From: Mantis religiosa
Taxonomy: Eukaryota > Arthropoda > Insecta > Mantodea > Mantidae
Length of the DNA: 64,000 nucleotides
Direction: 5' to 3'
NCBI GenBank assembly: GCA_030765055.1
Contig: CM060955.1
Coordinates: 96,249,838 to 96,313,837, forward strand
In this document: in pieces, positions 49,459 through 64,000 of the stretch
Numbering within the stretch: the first letter of the stretch is position 1
Layout: every line of letters begins with the position of its first letter
Notes under the pieces: model-generated
Seen by the model: only the letters and a program-made list of their open reading frames with translations
Told to the model about the DNA's origin: nothing
The model's database searches: none
Program-made: the position numbers and the translations under genes

Positions 49459-50320
49459 TTTAATATTACAGGGCATGTTACGGTCATTTTAAAACATATT
49501 GGAACATAAATAATTTTTCAATTGCGCCAGCTCTTGCAATGGCACGAAGCTTGACCGAGTGGGCTCCCTTTGAGTTGACTTCGTCGTACGGGATTTCCCT
49601 CTCTCATTGCCTCGCACTGCATGGAGTTGCAACTAGCAGCTGGTTGTCCATCGTGTTATCTACAGTTATGCCTAGTGTTATTACAAGATTAAATAAGATG
49701 TAAACGAGTTTAGGGAGGAAGTTTCTTCCACAGATGGTTCCACATTGTTTTGTAAGCGATGTGAAATTAAGGTAGCAGCTGAGAAACAGTTCCCAGTGCA
49801 AACATAAGCGGGCTGTGGAAAATTCTAAGCGGATTTTTGCCCAAATGCTACTTTCTGAGAGTGCAGGACTTTAGTTCGTACCGGTTCCAAGTTTTTAAGG
49901 AGCTATGGGAAGGTTTGTGTCTGCAAATATTTATCTAAAACAGCTGAATGATGTTAAGTTCAAAAACTTTCTGGAATATCACATGGGGCGTTGTTTACCG
50001 GATAAGTCAACATTAAGAAAGAATCATATTCCATTATGCTATGCAAAACAATGCTAAATATAAGAGAGTACGTAACAGAAAAGAAAATATATGTTTCCAT
50101 TGATGAAAGCATGGACTGTGAAGAGAAGTATGTAGCCAATGTAGTGGTAGGGTCGCTAGAGCTGGATGGACCAGATAAAATGTTTTTGCCGACTTCTGAA
50201 GTGTTAGAGAAAGTAAATTATTCAAGTACATGTATTCTGTTCGCTAATTCTATGTCGTTGTTGGCCTTATGGGATCTGGTATGAGGACGTGCTGCTTTTT
50301 ATTATAGATACCACCCCATA

Positions 50321-51893
50321 CAGATACTACAAAACGTATTCGTCTAATCATAGCACATAGAACATAACAAGCACAATCAGACAAAAAATATAGATAAGAA
50401 ACGATCAATAACTATTTCCTTACATCGGTTGATATCTAGATTTAAAAATAAAGCACAATTTGGGTTTATATATATTGCTTAATTAGTGAACAGCTCTACG
50501 TTATTTAAAATCATGTCCCATTTGATGTCAAACAAATATTCGTCTAGTAAACAAAATCCCAGGTATGGTGCCTCGCTGACATGCACCCCTTCCCTTTTGT
50601 TTTGCAGTTGTGTTTCATCCACTGTCATTGACAGTTCCATCTCTGTTTTCAAAGCCGTTGACTGCTATTTTAAGTAATATGGGCCAAAAACGTAGTGAAA
50701 CAACAAAAGAAGAGAAATTGGAAAAAGCATTGGAAGACCTACAGTACAGTGAAGACTGTTATACATATACAGGTTTGATCAGAACAAAACATAGGAAAAT
50801 GAATCAAGATGCGGTCGTCCTGCAGTTCAATCCGAGATGGAGAAACGACAGTTACTTAGAAAAATCAAGAAAAATCCTAAACTAGGTGCTCCAAAACTTG
50901 ATATTGCAGTTCAACACACACAGCTAAGTCCATTTCAGCACAAACTGTAAGAAATTTTCTTTATGAAGAGGTTTATGGAGGCCGAACAGCCCGTAGAAAA
51001 CCATACATCAGTAAAATCAACAGAAAGAAGCGAGTTGCTTTTGCAAACTAACATAAATACGATGGGTTTGATTTCTGGAAGAAGGTTGTATTTATTGACG
51101 AAGGTCAATTTTAGCTCTTTAAGTCAAAAGGGCGTGTAATAGTATGGAGAAAAAATAATTGTGAGCTTGAGGAGAAAAATATAGTAGCTTCAGTTAATCA
51201 TGGAGGCGGTTCAGTACTTTTGCACGTGTGCAAATGATGTGGGGGGGTTTGTATTTTATTGACGGAATGATGAACCATAAAGTTTATATGAACATCCTAA
51301 ACACATCTGTTCAGAAGTGTGATTATATGGGTCTTTCTTAGGATTATATTTTCACACAAGATGATCCAAAACTCACAGCTCTAGATGCGAGGCTATGGTT
51401 GTTGTATAATACTCCACGATGGAAGTCGACACCATCACAATCCCCAGACATGAATCCAATAGAGAATTTGTGGAGTATACTGGACAAAAATATTAGGAAT
51501 TATCAGATATCTAATATAAAGAATCTAAAGAACGCTCTACTATTGGAATGGCGTAAAATTATAGTGGAAACAACACAATATTTGGTGAAATCCATGTCAA
51601 GGAGAAGGCAAGAGGTTGAGGAATGGAGGGCCTACTAAGTACTAACCGTAATATTCTACAACATTTTCAGTATGCAGACGAATACTTATTTTGCTTCCTA
51701 TATTGCATATCTCTACTTTTTAATGTTTAACTATGTTTATGTGAATAAATACTATGTGTTTATTGCATTCTCTTTTTCACTAATCAATAAGTAAGACAGT
51801 GCCCCTGCTGTACCTTATTCTGATGATTTTCCACTATCCATACATACTTAAGCATAAACCCATGCATTAGACGAATACCTTTTGGAGTAACTG
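50321..51893 (+). mobile_element. Tc1-like transposon, complete ends, 1573 bp
   Basis: The left end cagatactacaaaacgtatt plus cgtctaat pairs with the right end cagttactccaaaaggtatt plus cgtctaat (reversed), 25 of 28 bases matching. Both ends are flanked by TA (50319-50320 and 51894-51895). The coding relic reads NPKLGAPKLDIAVQ, then TVRNFLYEEVYGGRTARRKP, VVFIDEGQF (first Asp block), IVASVNHGGGSV, FTQDDPKLTALDARLWLLYN and SPDMNPIENLW (third acidic residue, intact) with C-terminal MSRRRQEVEEW. Stops and frameshifts occur before the third block. Confidence 0.9.
51399..51638 (+). pseudogene. Tc1-like transposase C-terminal part
   Basis: 79-codon frame with SPDMNPIENLWSILDKNI (E of the DDE triad) and LVKSMSRRRQEV, a typical Tc1 C-terminus. 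It is the best preserved piece of the element's gene. Confidence 0.85.
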
Positions 51894-52949
51894 TAAATGG
51901 TTAAAGCTGCAAAATCATTCAAGTACTTTTATCCACGAATGATACGTTCAACCTTTTTCGCCCATGGCTTACGCAGAACGGCGAAAGAAGCGAGGTCACA
52001 CTTCCCACAAGTAGATGCATTTATTTCAAATACCAAAAAGATATTCGTCAAATCCCATTCCTCTGGTGTCCAATTACGTTCACAACCAATAATAATGCAA
52101 TGGGGATTACGGCTAGAAGCTTGTTCTTATTTTTGTGCACATTTTCAAACAGTGAAGCCCTTTGTAAGTTTCCTTGACGCGGGAGATGCTAGAGCGATTA
52201 AGGTAGTCCAACAGGTGTTTAATGACAGTTAATTAGAGGGGCAATTAGCTTATATAAAGTTAAACTTAGGTTCTTTAACATCTACGATTCAAAACCTTAT
52301 AAAATATGGCATTGCACTGGACAAGAAAGTTGAAGATACATTGAATATCGTGACTGGTGAAATTGGCACGATTTTAAAGAAATTTACAAATGTTTTAAAA
52401 AAATCCAGGAAAGAAAACATTTTACACGATAGTTAAAGTACTTTCAAGGGCTAAGTTTTAAAAGATATACAGAGGAATTGACACCCAGTGATTTGACACT
52501 ATTCAAATATGCTTTCTATAGTCAGTGCAGAAGTTGAAAGAAGATGCACAACAATGTCCTCGACGACAACCGTCGTTCCTTCATATTCGAGAATCTTCGA
52601 ATGTACACCATTATTTACTGCAACGGAATGGATAACTGTTAATTTAAGGTATGAAGTTCATTTTTTTCTAACCAATTTGTAAGATTTTAGGTATACTCAA
52701 ATTGCTAATTAATTCGTGAATTTTGTTCTTAATTTCTAACTTTTAGTGTTAAAAATAAATATTATATGCCTATTAATTCAATAATCTTTAATTTATAATT
52801 ATACTTTATACATTTTCATTAGTAATGTTTAGGATATCCAATTTTTATGTAATATTTTATAATTATTAGGACATTGAATGTTCAAGTCATTTTATACATA
52901 ATTTTTAAAGAATTTTAGGTCATCAGAATCCGCCTCCTGGTTATAACTG

Positions 52950-53180
52950 ACCGTCTCTGTAGCGCAGGTGTTAGCGCCTCTGCGTCACGTTCAAGACGTT
53001 CCGAGTTTGAATCTCGGTCAGGGTGAGTTATGTGGATAAGGTTTTCTTCCGGAATTTTCCCTTATCCTGTAAACTAAATGTCAGGTAACTCTAAGGTTTA
53101 CGGACTGTGGGCTCATTTGAGAATCATTTCACCCATTTTATTCATCATCCGATATAACTTACGTTGGAGGACGTTAAAAT
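52950..53180 (+). mobile_element. SINE-A, full-length copy
   Basis: Head ccgtctctgtagcgcaggtg, B-box gagtttgaatctcgg, body gagttatgtggataagg, 3' block gctcatttgagaatcatttc, then ccgatataacttacgttgga and an A-rich tail. Confidence 0.88.
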
Positions 53181-56962
<3,782 letters not shown>

Positions 56963-57060
56963 CTGGCTCAAGATGCTATATAGAAACAGCGGGGCAAAGC
57001 GTCGCGGCGAATCCTAGCTTCAGCAGGCGTCCACTGCGTCACTGGTTGCCTAGTCGTGCG
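56963..57060 (-). other. Candidate non-coding first exon
   Basis: On the minus strand a CpG-rich segment (gattcgccgcgacgctttgc) runs to GAGCCAG followed by gtaagatc, a strong donor at 56962. It has no ATG. Its 5' end is set only roughly; an inverted CCAAT box (gattggtcggg, near 57062-57072) lies just upstream. In an otherwise AT-rich region this looks like a promoter-proximal exon. The nearest minus-strand acceptors are 45179 and 32930. Confidence 0.45.
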
Positions 57061-57061
57061 C

Positions 57062-57085
57062 CCGACCAATCAATACCTGCAGTGC
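57062..57085 (-). promoter_or_regulatory. Candidate CCAAT-containing promoter
   Basis: The plus strand has gcgcccgaccaatcaatacc, so the minus strand carries an inverted CCAAT box upstream of the candidate first exon. No usable TATA: the tatatag at about 56979-56985 is inside the exon. Confidence 0.35.
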
Positions 57086-58059
57086 TTTTTTTCTTTCCTC
57101 TCTCCCCCTCCCACCGTCACATTCTTCCGTCAATGATTTACTTCTATAAACACAACATGACAAGTCTGCAAGTAGCTATTTGCCTTTCCAAATAAATATT
57201 TCATTTTCTTAAAGCTTTACTTGCAGCTGGTCGTTTTAGCCGTGACCTTGGAGAAATGCTGCAACTCTATGTAAACCGTCCGAGGACTGACTGTTACTTA
57301 GGTAAAGCAGTATTTTTATATTTTCTGCTGCTTACTTATACCAGGCAGGGAAAGATCTGCATTCCACCCAACATTTCGATACTGATACCTCACTAGGAAG
57401 ACACGTTCTGAGGGCCCCTCTATTCCAAATAGCATTTTTACAAAATAGTGTCTGCGTACAGCATAACTCAAAAAAAAGTTTGATATTTAAATTGAGCATC
57501 TTCCAAAAGTGGACATAAAGACTAAAATTTACATAAAATACGTTCTGTTATTTTTTATTTTATAAAAAATTACTGATGTAATATACCAAACGTTGAAGTT
57601 ACATATTTTTATGAGAAGTAAAACATACATTGGATTAGCCTGTGATGCCCTCTTAATTCTGAATGACTTTTGTATAAAACATAAACTGTAAAGATGGATA
57701 AAATCATACTGTACAACAAAAGTACACTAAGTCATTTCACTGCTGAAAAGTTGCTATTCGTTTTTCTCCCTTGGTCGTGCAAAGGGCATAAAATACTAGC
57801 CATCACATAGCTAAGCTCCTTAAAATAGGATTATTGTTTTACCTCTGTATCCCACAACGAAATGTCGATGGCCAACCAGAATGTCTTACTCGTCATTTTC
57901 TTAAAAATACATTTTTGTATTTGTTTATTATCTTTTATTGTAATGAGCATGGAATACCTAGACGTTTACTGGCAAGACATCATAAGTAGTCTTTAGCGTT
58001 CATAGATAAAGCAAAGTTTACAATTAATCTGACTTGTTTAAGGCATTTTAATGACCTAT
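57086..58059. other. Unassigned stretch
   Basis: Includes near 57460-57530 a segment matching 46860-46930, likely a scrap of the same DNA element. No gene seen. Confidence 0.35.
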
Positions 58060-58700
58060 CATGAGAGACACGACTTTCCATTGGGCGGGCACTAGCTGAC
58101 GTCACGAAGGCGTCTCGAAGCCAAAAGCGAGTCGTATTAATTCTGCGCAGATACCGTTCGAGAATTTTACAGAATGTAATTCGAGAACATTCGACTACTG
58201 GAACCCTCTACCACACTCGACTATATAAGAGCCGATGCGAGTCCTGGTAGACCCCTACATGGCTTGCGGGCATAACCGGTAACCCTAAAGTTATCATAGC
58301 AGCCTCAACATTATACCCCAAGAATTAGAATGCAACAGGCGGTAAATCAGTTCGCGAATCACTAGGTCAGTTGAGTTGTGCGAGTCAACAGAGCAGTGCA
58401 GAGAAGTGTCTTACGCTCAAATCCCCGTGGTGAGTAATTGGCGAGTAGTTAAGAACAGTGAAGCACTTTATGAGCGAATGGAGTTGTGTTCGGAGTGGCG
58501 AGCAGCTCCGTGTAAGAGATGAATATATGCGTATGTCAGAGAGATTACCAACAGCACAAGCTAGTATGTGCAACAAAGGTATAAGGTAACATATTAAAGA
58601 AATGTATTAAAGTCGTGTATTTGTATAAAAGTGGTTGTACGTTAGCACAGGGCTAAAATGTCAGTGACAAATAAAGAGGTTTGAGGGAAACCTCGTGTTT
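58060..58700 (+). mobile_element. Possible solo LTR
   Basis: A compact block has an upstream element-rich promoter, TATATAA at 58223-58229, a GC-moderate transcribed-looking part without a reading frame, and AATAAA at 58670-58675 followed by a small hairpin (gaggtttgagggaaacctc) and a GT-rich stretch. That U3-R-U5-like order suits an LTR of about 600 bp. No second copy, internal domain or clear target duplication was found, so a non-coding stress-induced transcript is an alternative. Confidence 0.4.
58097..58229 (+). promoter_or_regulatory. Promoter with CRE, heat-shock elements and TATA box
   Basis: A perfect CRE palindrome TGACGTCA is at 58097-58104. Heat-shock-element units: TTC-GA-GAA from 58157 to 58164, and an exact TTC-GA-GAA-CA-TTC at 58180-58192. 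TATATAA is at 58223-58229, about 30 bp below the last unit. Spacing and order resemble insect heat-inducible promoters. Confidence 0.5.
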
Positions 58701-61700
58701 TGTGTTTTTGTCATATTATCATATTATTTTTATTCTAATTGACTCATAAAATAAAAATTATGGCTCTTATTAGAAAACTGAAGATTGCTAGGCTATTAAT
58801 TATTATTATTTTGGTTCCTATTTTGAGCAATGGGGCATACGATATTAAACTTTTTCCTTTATTAAAACATAATTTTCTAATAATAACATTATTACGAGTA
58901 ATAATAATAGTGTAGGGCGATTAACACGATAGAACCTTTAAAACAATGAACTTGCTTTGTTGTGATTAGTAAGTCTGTCCTATACAATAAGATAAGAATT
59001 AGCAGGACATATCCTTCCCAATAAAACATCTAGAACCTGTGAACATATTTATCATATTTATGTACGATACATGGAGAACATTTTTATGTTACTAAAACAC
59101 TGTAAATTTTCAATTTCAAATTGACATTACAGTTGTACAAGTGAAGACAGTTTATTTGCTTCCACTGAAGTTGAGAATAAACAGTCAGAAGATAGTTTGA
59201 TACCTGTAAGAGACTGTTTGAATTTAAGCAAAATCCGTGAATATAAGAAAAGAAAAAGCAACCAGGTATCTTTAACTGCATGACAAGTATCACATTACAA
59301 AGAAGGCAACTCCAAGAAATCAACACCTTCTTTTCAATCCCTTTTCATCTATGTAAGAACTCACATGTAATTGCCACAGAAGTGTTTGTTTCATTGAGAA
59401 CGATCGAATATTTATGGTATCGCTTCACAGTGATTTGTGTACACCGATTGTAGAGAAACTCATTATAATAGGAGTTTATGTGAAATAAAGCTCTTAGAAG
59501 CGTGATGGAACAAGTAAAACAATGACATTTTGAGAGTATCTGATCGTCACTCCAATGATTTAGAGATGAAGGGTATTTCAGCAAAGAAGAGAACTTGGAA
59601 GGAGAATTTTTCATCTTTCAGAAGAACTGGGAAAGCTCCACAACAGAGGTTACGGCTCTGTTACAGAATCAAATAAACTGTCAATTAAAAGGAATATCTG
59701 TTATCAGAGAAGTAAATTTCTTGACAGCCAGAAGAAACCTAGAACTCGTGAAAAAATTATCCTTGACAAAAAATTGCTGAAGATAAATGACGATCCTTTT
59801 TGTCGACGTCGGAGACAAAGAGAAAATTTTATATTATATAGGATAAAGGTAGGAGAATCTAAAGCCTTCAACTTAGTTCTTTTTACACAACTACAACAGC
59901 TGCAGTAATCATTTTTCCCAGATTAATACGACATATCCTGATTTTGATAACGTTGAAGAAGAAAAAACATTTATAATTGCGTTTTCTGTTATGCAAAATA
60001 TGATGAGAGAAACATGTATGAATGTCTCGCCTCATTTATCAAGCTCTTCCTGAGTGGACACCCCAAAAAGTCAATATTCATTGTAAAAGGTGTTATGATT
60101 TGCAGAAATTAGTGCATCCCTCTTTTATATTAAGCAGAACCTTGATGGGAGGTACAATATACTGGATTTTCTCAGGACTATAGCACTAACATTTCTCAGA
60201 AGATATATTGGAGCATGCTTGGAAAATCATTCTTAGGCTCTTTTCACTCCAAAATCTTCACAAATCTTCCATAATTTTGTGAAATTTGACTGTAAAATAA
60301 CCAATTTCTACAGAAGCTATAGAATTTCTACCAGAGCAATATTGCATGACATGATAAAGGGTCTCATATAAAATCTAAGAAAAATATATAGATTTAAGGA
60401 TGTCGTGTTATGTATAAGAATAGAAGCTAACACACCAAATGCATATACTTGGAAATGGAACTGAATGTAGATAGAAAGAAAAGAAAAAAAGATGTAAGTA
60501 AAATGAAAAAAAAAAATTAAAAGAATTGTTAAAAGGTACGTAGAAAATGTTTTTGGAAAATCCTGATGAAAAGAACTGCTTACGACCAAAAGCTACATTA
60601 ATTTCATCTATTTCTATAGAATATGTTAAATAAAAACTAAAAGTAAAAAGATTAAATGGTAAATGGTTTAACATTTCACTCATTTTTATTTTAATAAAAC
60701 CACAGGCGAAACATCTTAATAAGCGACTTTCAATGGTTAGCATTTAGATGTGGGTAGGCAGAGAATAGATAAGTAAAGAGAAAGACAAGGAGAGACTGAG
60801 GAACAATCTACAACTAAGCAAATGATATTTGAAGGTTTTGAAAGTAAACAACAAAATTGTCAATCCTCCTAATGATCATATTTTAACAGGAAACGTAAAC
60901 AAGCATTTTCAAGAGAGTTGTATTATATTCACATAAAAAGGTAAGCATTTCTATTACAACCATTTTGATTGTATTAGATATTCTAGAACACCAAACTTAG
61001 AGGCATAGTTTCTGTACATGAGTACAATGAATCTGATGGGTGTTACGTATGGTGAATTGTAAAGCTTAGAACTTAGGGTTCACAATCTATTCCGTTAATA
61101 GGGGAATAGCTAAGGGGATAAAGAAGGCAGATGGTAAAGTAAGAGAGACCACACTTAAGTCCATTCACACTGTCTCTATCATCGACTCTCTGAACAAACT
61201 TCTGACCCGCTACTGGCTTAAACAGCACTTAAATATGGATTCTACTAAAATGGCGACCTTGTGCCAAGTCAGCGTTCCCACGCTACAAAAAGCTGCGTAA
61301 ACGTTTCCCAAGCAAAGCTAAGCACGATCGCATTCCTCAAAACATCCTAACTGCAATTCAGCTTGTAGATGACTAGATTATTTTAATCAGCAAAGTCCAC
61401 ATGAAAAGTTCACCTGTACATGGTCGACATAAGTAAACAGGAAACTTATGTCATAAGCTAAGTAATGTGAAATGTTGCAGTACTCTATTATCTTAGATAA
61501 TCAGAATTAAGAACTTTAGAATGCGCAAAATGTTACAAGTCACGGCACAGGGAATAAGATTTAAATAAGAAGGTTCCAGAATTTGATATGTTCCCAAGTA
61601 TTCCTCAAGCATACAGTGGCATATAACTTTCTCAAAGTACTCTGAAAAACTATTCTTATTCTGCTTATTCTTCCATATACGTCATATTAAAAGGGGTAAA

Positions 61701-61850
61701 TATCTGTAAATATTATTTACTACATATTTACTAATAGATAAGTGGAAATAGGAGAATACAGTAGACTTAAGCAATATATATAAAAGGTGCTCCCTTCGTT
61801 GTCTACCCTTTACCACGACCCTCGAGAATTTTATGATAGTACTCATTACT
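58701..61850. other. Long AT-rich stretch without recognised features
   Basis: Short Lys/Arg-rich and Phe-rich chance frames only. The part 59140-60130 may be an old transposon relic (plus-strand text with many stops), but no family motif could be defended. Confidence 0.35.
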
Positions 61851-62175
61851 GATTGCGCCGTGGCACAGCGGGCTAAGGCAGCATACCTTGGTCTCTGGCC
61901 ACGGAAAGCGGCCCGGGTTCGATCCCACTCATGGGGTGCGGATTTTAAGTCCCGGGTATAGGACCGGTTCCCACTCAGCATCGTGAGGAAAGTGAGGAGC
62001 TTACGCTAGGTAAGCGGCCCTCGTCACGAAAACCAACGTTCCGGCTGGGGGATGCCGAGATACTGACCACATCTCCTCCCCGTATCGGTTGGATGATCAT
62101 CCACTCTGCCGTGCGCAAGTGGGCGTGAGGCCGGCAGTCGGGTTGGTAGGCCTTGGCCCTCTTGGGGCTGTCGAC
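61851..62175 (+). mobile_element. SINE-E, full-length copy
   Basis: Best preserved of three: head gcgccgtggcacagcgggct, B-box gcccgggttcgatcccac, gattttaagtcccgggtata, ggttggatgatcatccactc, end ggccctcttggggctgtcg. GC-rich against an AT-rich background. Confidence 0.85.
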
Positions 62176-62737
62176 ACAATATCAGGATAAAAACCACCGC
62201 AACTCTTTTAGCTCAAATATTCGAACTCTCCGCAAATTACGTAAATTTCCGGACTCTGCCCCAGCAATGCATTTTCGGAAACAGACTCTGAACGGATATT
62301 ACACTCTTGCGTTCACATTGATGTTTTTCTTCAACATTCTAAAATATTTGCTACTTATTTGTAATTTTTTAATCTGGAAATAAAAATAAACATTTATTTA
62401 ATTTTGTGGAAGGGCACATACTGAAGATACACTCTTATTTTGGCATATGTTAATGAATATCACTGCTAAAATTTATTGACCATATTGTGATAAATTAATC
62501 TTAGACATTTAACTACATTATCTTGACAGTAATTCCGGTTTACGTTGAGCCGAAACATATATATATATATATACTACGCTTGTATTTCTTCATATTTTGA
62601 TAAAATTCTTTATATTTTTAATATTTTGTAAGATTTATGCTTTTTCGCTTTTAAAATAATTTCCATGAGCATGAACCGAGCTTTCGAGATGCTCAATTTG
62701 AGGCGTTCCATATGAAACACAATGAAAACATAAGCCG
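62176..62737. other. Unassigned AT-rich stretch
   Basis: A short (AT)n tract near 62556-62571. No gene seen. Confidence 0.35.
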
Positions 62738-62860
62738 CTCTGCTCCACGGACCCTGGACTCCTTTGAGTACCATTTCACCCATTCCATTCGTCGTCCGAT
62801 ATGACTTAACGTTGGAGGACGTAAATTACACAAAAAAAAAAAAAAAAAAAAAAAAATCCC
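62738..62860 (+). mobile_element. SINE-A, 3' half with A tail
   Basis: ccacggaccctggactcctt, ttcacccattccattcgtcg and ccgatatgacttaacgttgg, then a run of about 30 A. 5' truncation plus a long pure A tail suggests a young insertion. Confidence 0.85.
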
Positions 62861-63467
62861 CCTCTAGAGAAGATGCATCTGTAAACTTCTAAAAACCTTT
62901 TCAACAAATGAGGTACAGTTGAAAAAAGTTAGCACATTATCTATAACAGTGCTCTTAGTGGTATATTCTAATTACTATTAAGTAAGGGTAAAGCAACAAG
63001 TAGCTTCTTTTAATCCAAATTTAGGGGTTTTGTGACTAAAATATATAAGCTCAATGAACAAGTTTTTGTTTTGTCGAAAGTTTTTGTATTTCATTTTGTA
63101 TTTTATTATTAAATGCGAACAAAGCCTGGTTTTGTAAACTAAGCCCTTAAAGTGCATCATGTTTTAGCTTTAATATATGTATTTGACAACTTCTAGAATT
63201 TATTTTGGTAAAAAATGTTATAGCCTTTATATTTTCCCCTATCTCTAATTATGAGAGAGAAAGTTCGATTGGTGATACAAACTGTCAGTGCCTCCCACTG
63301 ACGCGATCAGCTGTCAGACACGGATGTTACTGCTATGCAGTTTGAGCCAAAATATTACTATGTGATCATCGGTGTGGCAATCTACTTAAGTCACCTGTCG
63401 GTGTTTGCAACATGTTAATTAAACGAGTTACAAATAGTTTAATCTACAGAACATGTTGAGGTGGCTG
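62861..63467. other. Unassigned stretch
   Basis: AT-rich with a slightly GC-richer part near 63270-63400; nothing supported. Confidence 0.35.
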
Positions 63468-63731
63468 TCAAACGTCAGACAAACAAGCCCTTCTTATTAT
63501 CTCCAGTGACAGTTCACCTTTACTGCACAACCTCTTTACGTCATCATAGGTGCGAGGGCGTTCGGTTATTAACTGCCCACATTCACCCCTTTCTTCTGGT
63601 GTTTGCTGTGCTTTACTACATCTCATTGCACTTCTTAGATTAAAGCGCTGATTAAAATCATTCTCTATGTCGCAGTTTCTCGTCACTCTTTCATTATCTG
63701 CTGGGACAATGTTTGTCAGTCCTCTAATCAC
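63468..63731 (-). other. Unassigned open frame, possible exon
   Basis: 87 codons with balanced amino-acid use: GLTNIVPADNERVTRNCDIE, MRCSKAQQTPEERGECGQLI, SLEIIRRACLSDV and stop. Unlike most frames here it is not biased to F/I/K/N. The putative acceptor acaagtgattag precedes AGGACTG near 63724, so it might be a terminal exon. No family recognised; it could also be a transposon relic. Confidence 0.3.
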
Positions 63732-64000
63732 TTGTAAATCACCATGTTTGTTTCAGGTGCGTTAATTACTCTACATAGGAGCTTTCTGATAACGTGGCAA
63801 TGAGCTTACACCAGGATAGGCAGTACCAATGTTTATTTCACAATATTTGATAACGACACTTAACTTTCAACACCAATATTCCATGCTCACTTTCTAATAG
63901 TGCATTATGACACAAAAGTTAAAACGACTTTTAATATACTATTTTTAGACAGGCTTTAATTTGCAAAATATAAATAATATTATACCGATTCCTAAAATTA
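63732..64000. other. Window end, no feature seen
   Basis: AT-rich sequence to the end of the window. Confidence 0.3.

Larger units (their letters stand above)
49690..52640 (+). pseudogene. hAT-like transposase relic split by a Tc1-like element
   Basis: Left part: a BED-finger-like start (FCKRCEIKVAAEKQF), then FVSANIYLKQLNDVKFKNFL, then in the open frame 50036-50284 KKIYVSIDESMDCEEKYVAN and VVVGSLELDGPDK (the IDE-TD block of hAT-type enzymes). Right part from 51896: MVKAAKSFKYFYPRMI, FFAHGLRRTAKEARSHFPQV, WGLRLEACSYFCAHF and at the end SAEVERRCTTMSS (the C-terminal dimerisation/VER-type motif). Stops and shifts are frequent. The Tc1-like insertion lies exactly between TTPY and MVKAAK. Confidence 0.7.

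Noticed and set aside
56978..56986. TATA box for the candidate first exon
   Set aside because: It lies only about 20 bp before the splice donor, so transcription from it would start beyond the exon.

Overview
The window looks like a piece of an insect nuclear genome. It is AT-rich, has one intron-containing gene, no operons, and a very high load of eukaryotic mobile elements. The mix of Penelope-like retroelements (PLEs), jockey/I-type LINEs, several large tRNA-derived SINE families, mariner/Tc1/pogo/hAT fragments and very long microsatellites suggests a large polyneopteran-type genome such as a cockroach or termite. That taxonomic placement is an inference.

Host gene. One convincing protein-coding gene lies on the minus strand. 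Five coding exons run from 32917 (ATG) to 21131 (stop). All splice sites are canonical and all phases agree, giving a 221-aa four-pass membrane protein that resembles the insect DUF4728/pasiflora-type family. Introns 2 and 4 are packed with mobile elements. A GC-rich non-coding exon with a clean donor site at 56963 (minus strand) may be a distal first exon. Two further candidate minus-strand exons lie at 45085-45179 and 44206-44310.

Mobile elements by region. 0-9 kb: PLE-1 (RT C-terminus plus GIY-YIG nuclease), several fold-back PLE-type repeats, LINE tails and SINEs. 10-15 kb: a nested pile of a DDE transposase relic, a reverse-strand LINE split by a pogo-like element and a small fold-back, and a dead mariner. 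15-23 kb: a perfect 107-bp-arm palindrome and SINEs. 23.4-25.7 kb: PLE-2 flanked by inverted repeats and interrupted by a fold-back element with a 16-bp target duplication and by a LINE tail. 28.9-32 kb: a mariner with both terminal repeats, and a 5'-truncated LINE that splits a SINE. 35-45 kb: SINEs, a DNA transposon with long inverted ends carrying a (CA)56 tract, and a GC-rich retroposon. 46-53 kb: a (CAT)n tract, a second GC-rich retroposon, and an hAT-like relic split by a Tc1-like element with exact ends. 53.6-54.1 kb: a 436-bp (AAT)n tract. 58.1-58.7 kb: a possible solo LTR whose promoter has a CRE, heat-shock elements and a TATA box. 62 kb onward: SINEs and one unassigned open frame.

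Main discovery. The terminal or fold-back repeats of the PLE-type families share one RNA architecture: a CUGANGA-like box, one extra U, a 6-bp stem closed by a short loop, GAAA, a short self-complementary stretch, then a segment that can pair with the bases just 5' of the box. This is the layout of a dimer-forming hammerhead ribozyme. Stem I and stem II sequences differ between families while pairing is kept, which is covariation visible within a single window. Several copies have degenerate cores, so activity is not assured for each.
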